NCBI GenBank assembly: GCA_964569385.1 | Contig: CAZMUM010000032.1 | Coordinates: forward strand, 1-62,103 | DNA: 62,103 nucleotides | Direction: 5' to 3' | Source: JAADHX01 sp964569385 | Lineage (GTDB): Bacteria > Actinomycetota > Acidimicrobiia > Acidimicrobiales > Poriferisodalaceae | Shown here: positions 60,079 through 62,103 of the stretch, piece after piece | Numbering within the stretch: position 1 is the first letter of the stretch | Layout of the letters: each line of letters begins with the position of its first letter | Translations under genes and position numbers: made by a program | Notes under the pieces: model-generated | Told to the model about the DNA's origin: nothing | Seen by the model: the letters and a program-made list of their open reading frames with translations, nothing else | Databases searched by the model: none

Positions 60079-60343
60079 ATTGGGCCTGTCCGTTCGAAAC
60101 AATGGATTTTGCCAGTCATGATTCCGGACGTTTCGAATGGACGTTCGGGCGGCTGTTCCTGGCCCATGACCGTTGTACGGATGCGGACGACCGGAGACTC
60201 TGCACCATGGTGCAGATGGCCAGCATGACTCGCAACTCGGACGCCTTTGACGACAGAGGGGCCCTGACACGGGCGACTTGACTTTCGGGGGGGGTGGGTA
60301 TGTTGAGTCAGTAGCGGGCGGGTGACTGGTGAAGTTGCCCCCG
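60079..60343. promoter_or_regulatory. intergenic region with an inverted repeat and an 18-bp perfect palindrome
   Basis: I see no gene in this 265-base stretch between the lipid synthase and the protease. GTCCGTTCGAAAC (60088-60100) and GTTTCGAATGGAC (60130-60142) are arms of a 13-base inverted repeat with one mismatch and a 29-base spacer, 10 bases after the synthase stop, a possible terminator. TCTGCACCATGGTGCAGA (60199-60216) is an 18-base perfect palindrome, a candidate operator for the protease gene. A run of eight G lies near 60286. Confidence 0.5.
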
Positions 60344-62103
60344 ATGAAGGGTTGGATCGCTATGAAGGTTCGGTTGGTTGTTGTTTTCGTTGTCTTCGCG
60401 TTGTTGAGCGCGTCGGCGGCCGGTAATGCTCGAGGTTCTGAGGATGTGCTCGGTCCCGTTGAGGTTGGTGGTGATGTTTCGGACGGTGGTCCAGTTGAGC
60501 CGCCTGTTAAGCGTCCGCCGTCGTATGTGAACCCGAACGAGCCCGAACAGTTCTTGGGCGCGACGTTGGCAGGGTCGTTGCTCGCGACCCGGCCCGTGGA
60601 TTGGGCAGCGTCTGATCCGAAGTTTGTGGCTGCGATTCTTGAGCGGCTCGAGGCCGGCGATGTCGGAGCCGTTCAGCGTGCCGGACTGTTACTGGCCCCG
60701 AACGCCGAGTTGACCAGGGTCAACCTTGAGGCTGTGCTGGCCCAGTTGCCTGATGAGGTAGCGGTACCGACACGAAGTGAGGATGGGCGCCTGTTTACGC
60801 GTAGTGGTGTCGATGTGACGGCATCCGCCAGCTATCTGATGGATGAGTACTCGATTGGTTGGCAAGATGCGGTCAAGCGGCTCGAACAACAGGCAAGTTA
60901 CAACGCTCTGGCTGATTGGATTTCTACTGAGTTGAGGGGTTCAACCGATTATGGGGGTGCCTGGATCGATCAAGATGATGGCGGCCGGCTGGTTCTCAAC
61001 GGTACGACTGAGAGTTTTCTTGCCGATCGTTCATCCGACCTGGCGAGCAATGCACTGATTCGTGCCGATATCGTTCGCTACTCGCTGCTCGAATTGGAAG
61101 CAGCGGCAGGCGATGCTCTGGCCGATCTCGAGCGGGCCGGCTTCGTTGCCGACCCGGTCGACGGTTTGAGTGTCGGTGTTGATGTGCAACAGAACGCGGT
61201 TGTGGTCTCAATCCCCGATGACGTCCCGGACAGTCGACTGGCGAGCATTGACTTTGGTCGTGATGACCGAATTGTTGTTGACAGAACAACCGCTGAACCG
61301 GCGGTACTACAAGCCTGCCCCAGGACCAATTGCTCCGACGCCATCGGAGCCATGCAGATCAAAGCAAACAATAGCGGGAACTGCAGCGCCAACTTCAGCT
61401 TCACCCGCGGAGTCAACAAGACGTTCTATCTGACTGCCGGACATTGCTCGAACGCCCCCGGATGGACCGTTACGCATCCGATGGGTGGTGTCACCAACCG
61501 GATACTGGGCAAGATCGTTTGGCGAGATTTTCAGACCGACGGCAATCTCGATGTCAGCATCATCGATGACACCAATCGCAGTCTAGGTTGGCCGGTGAAC
61601 GAGGCTCACATTGTCCGCAGCTCGGCCGTCGACGTCAGCGACCTGCAGATCCCGCCCATCGGCGATCAAGAATGGGCCGTCTGGACCACAATGGGGATAA
61701 ACGAAGTCTTTCAGAACCAAATTATTTGTCGGTCTGGAAAGACAACAGCTGACAGTTGCGGGCCCATCTTAGAGACAAGCAAATCGTTCAGTGTCTCAGG
61801 AACGGTCCTTAACGAGCAAGGTCAGATGGCAGGCTACTCATGTGATGGTGACTCGGGGGGCCCGATCTATGATGAGGTTTCCCATGCCGCGATCGGCATC
61901 TTGTCGTCCGGTAGATGCGACCTCAACGATCTAAGCGTTACTTTCACTTACGTTGAGAGTGCGCTCGAGGATTATGTGACGGCTAATGGTGGGTCGGCGG
62001 TGATTGATACGGTTTCGCCGTCGTTGATGAGGGTCACAACCGACGATGGGGGTTTGCATTGGGTTTGGTTGATGGTGCTGTCTTATAGGGGTTGGGTGGT
62101 TTT
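60344..62103 (+). CDS. secreted S1-family (chymotrypsin-like) serine protease, cut by the window end
   Basis: Open to the right edge, 586 residues seen. ATG 60344 or, better, 60362 begins a signal peptide (MKVRLVVVFVVFALLSASA). About 300 residues of pro-region follow (glutamate/alanine-rich helices such as LLELEAAAGDALADLERAG), then a streptogrisin/alpha-lytic-type catalytic domain with the triad H367 (YLTAGHCS), D403 (NLDVSIID) and S504 (SCDGDSGGPIYD) and paired cysteines around them. It would be exported and self-processed. The catalytic domain ends near 61960, and a further C-terminal region continues past the window. Codon choice is G/T-rich at both ends and C-rich in the middle. Confidence 0.88.
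   Translation, partial: MKGWIAMKVRLVVVFVVFALLSASAAGNARGSEDVLGPVEVGGDVSDGGPVEPPVKRPPSYVNPNEPEQFLGATLAGSLLATRPVDWAASDPKFVAAILERLEAGDVGAVQRAGLLLAPNAELTRVNLEAVLAQLPDEVAVPTRSEDGRLFTRSGVDVTASASYLMDEYSIGWQDAVKRLEQQASYNALADWISTELRGSTDYGGAWIDQDDGGRLVLNGTTESFLADRSSDLASNALIRADIVRYSLLELEAAAGDALADLERAGFVADPVDGLSVGVDVQQNAVVVSIPDDVPDSRLASIDFGRDDRIVVDRTTAEPAVLQACPRTNCSDAIGAMQIKANNSGNCSANFSFTRGVNKTFYLTAGHCSNAPGWTVTHPMGGVTNRILGKIVWRDFQTDGNLDVSIIDDTNRSLGWPVNEAHIVRSSAVDVSDLQIPPIGDQEWAVWTTMGINEVFQNQIICRSGKTTADSCGPILETSKSFSVSGTVLNEQGQMAGYSCDGDSGGPIYDEVSHAAIGILSSGRCDLNDLSVTFTYVESALEDYVTANGGSAVIDTVSPSLMRVTTDDGGLHWVWLMVLSYRGWVV

Noticed and set aside
1..62103. CRISPR arrays, tRNA/rRNA genes, insertion sequences, integrases or prophage genes
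   Set aside because: I looked for regularly spaced repeats, cloverleaf arms with CCA-like ends and transposase/integrase motifs on both strands by eye and found none that I could support.

Overview
The window is high-GC, gene-dense DNA with short intergenic gaps, many ATGA/GTGA stop-start overlaps and frequent GTG/TTG starts. DUF222-HNH, IclR, P450, acyl-CoA dehydrogenase, VOC, PPK2 and GMC families point to an actinobacterium. A marine or freshwater Acidimicrobiia-like lineage is my best inference, not a demonstrated one. It looks like a draft (metagenome or single-cell) assembly: two runs of exactly 100 N are each flanked by identical 55-bp sequences, as when contigs sharing a 55-mer are joined without merging.

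Layout: 0-5 kb holds a frameshifted DUF222/HNH gene, a lipoprotein, an MBL-fold hydrolase overlapping an SHMT-like gene, and a PhyH-type dioxygenase. 5.3-8.7 kb is pyruvate carboxylase. 8.7-13 kb (minus) is a likely operon: membrane protein, P450, zinc alcohol dehydrogenase and glutamine-synthetase-like ligase. 13-15.7 kb (minus) holds an acyl-CoA dehydrogenase, a HAD protein and an IclR regulator.

15.8-26.9 kb (plus) is the centrepiece, one long co-directional aromatic-catabolism cluster: two extradiol (catechol 2,3-) dioxygenases, a histidine phosphatase with an unusual N-terminal extension, two genes resembling the beta and alpha subunits of phenylphosphate synthase, a Rieske oxygenase, and the lower meta pathway (decarboxylase, 4-oxalocrotonate tautomerase, hydratase, acetaldehyde dehydrogenase, hydroxyoxovalerate aldolase). 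The gene content suggests that a phenol is first phosphorylated, hydroxylated as an aryl phosphate, dephosphorylated to a catechol and meta-cleaved to pyruvate and acetyl-CoA. That order is inferred and is the most interesting hypothesis here.

27-35 kb holds a truncated ECF-like sigma factor with a membrane partner, a VapBC module with an operator-like inverted repeat, an alpha/beta hydrolase, a phosphoesterase, an SRPBCC protein, and a P450 overlapping a cholesterol-oxidase-like GMC enzyme. 35-39.7 kb (minus) is an ABC importer operon with riboflavin synthase embedded in it, followed upstream by a PLP dehydratase. 39.9-44 kb has two tandem PPK2 kinases, a mandelate-racemase-like enzyme and a second Rieske oxygenase. 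45.8-60.1 kb is a polyunsaturated fatty acid / secondary lipid synthase locus (PfaD-like ER, KS-AT-ACP-KR, and KS-CLF-AT-DH-DH-DH megasynthases) with a single ACP whose codon usage differs sharply from its surroundings. The window ends inside a secreted S1-family serine protease. I found no tRNA, rRNA, CRISPR array, insertion sequence or recognisable riboswitch.
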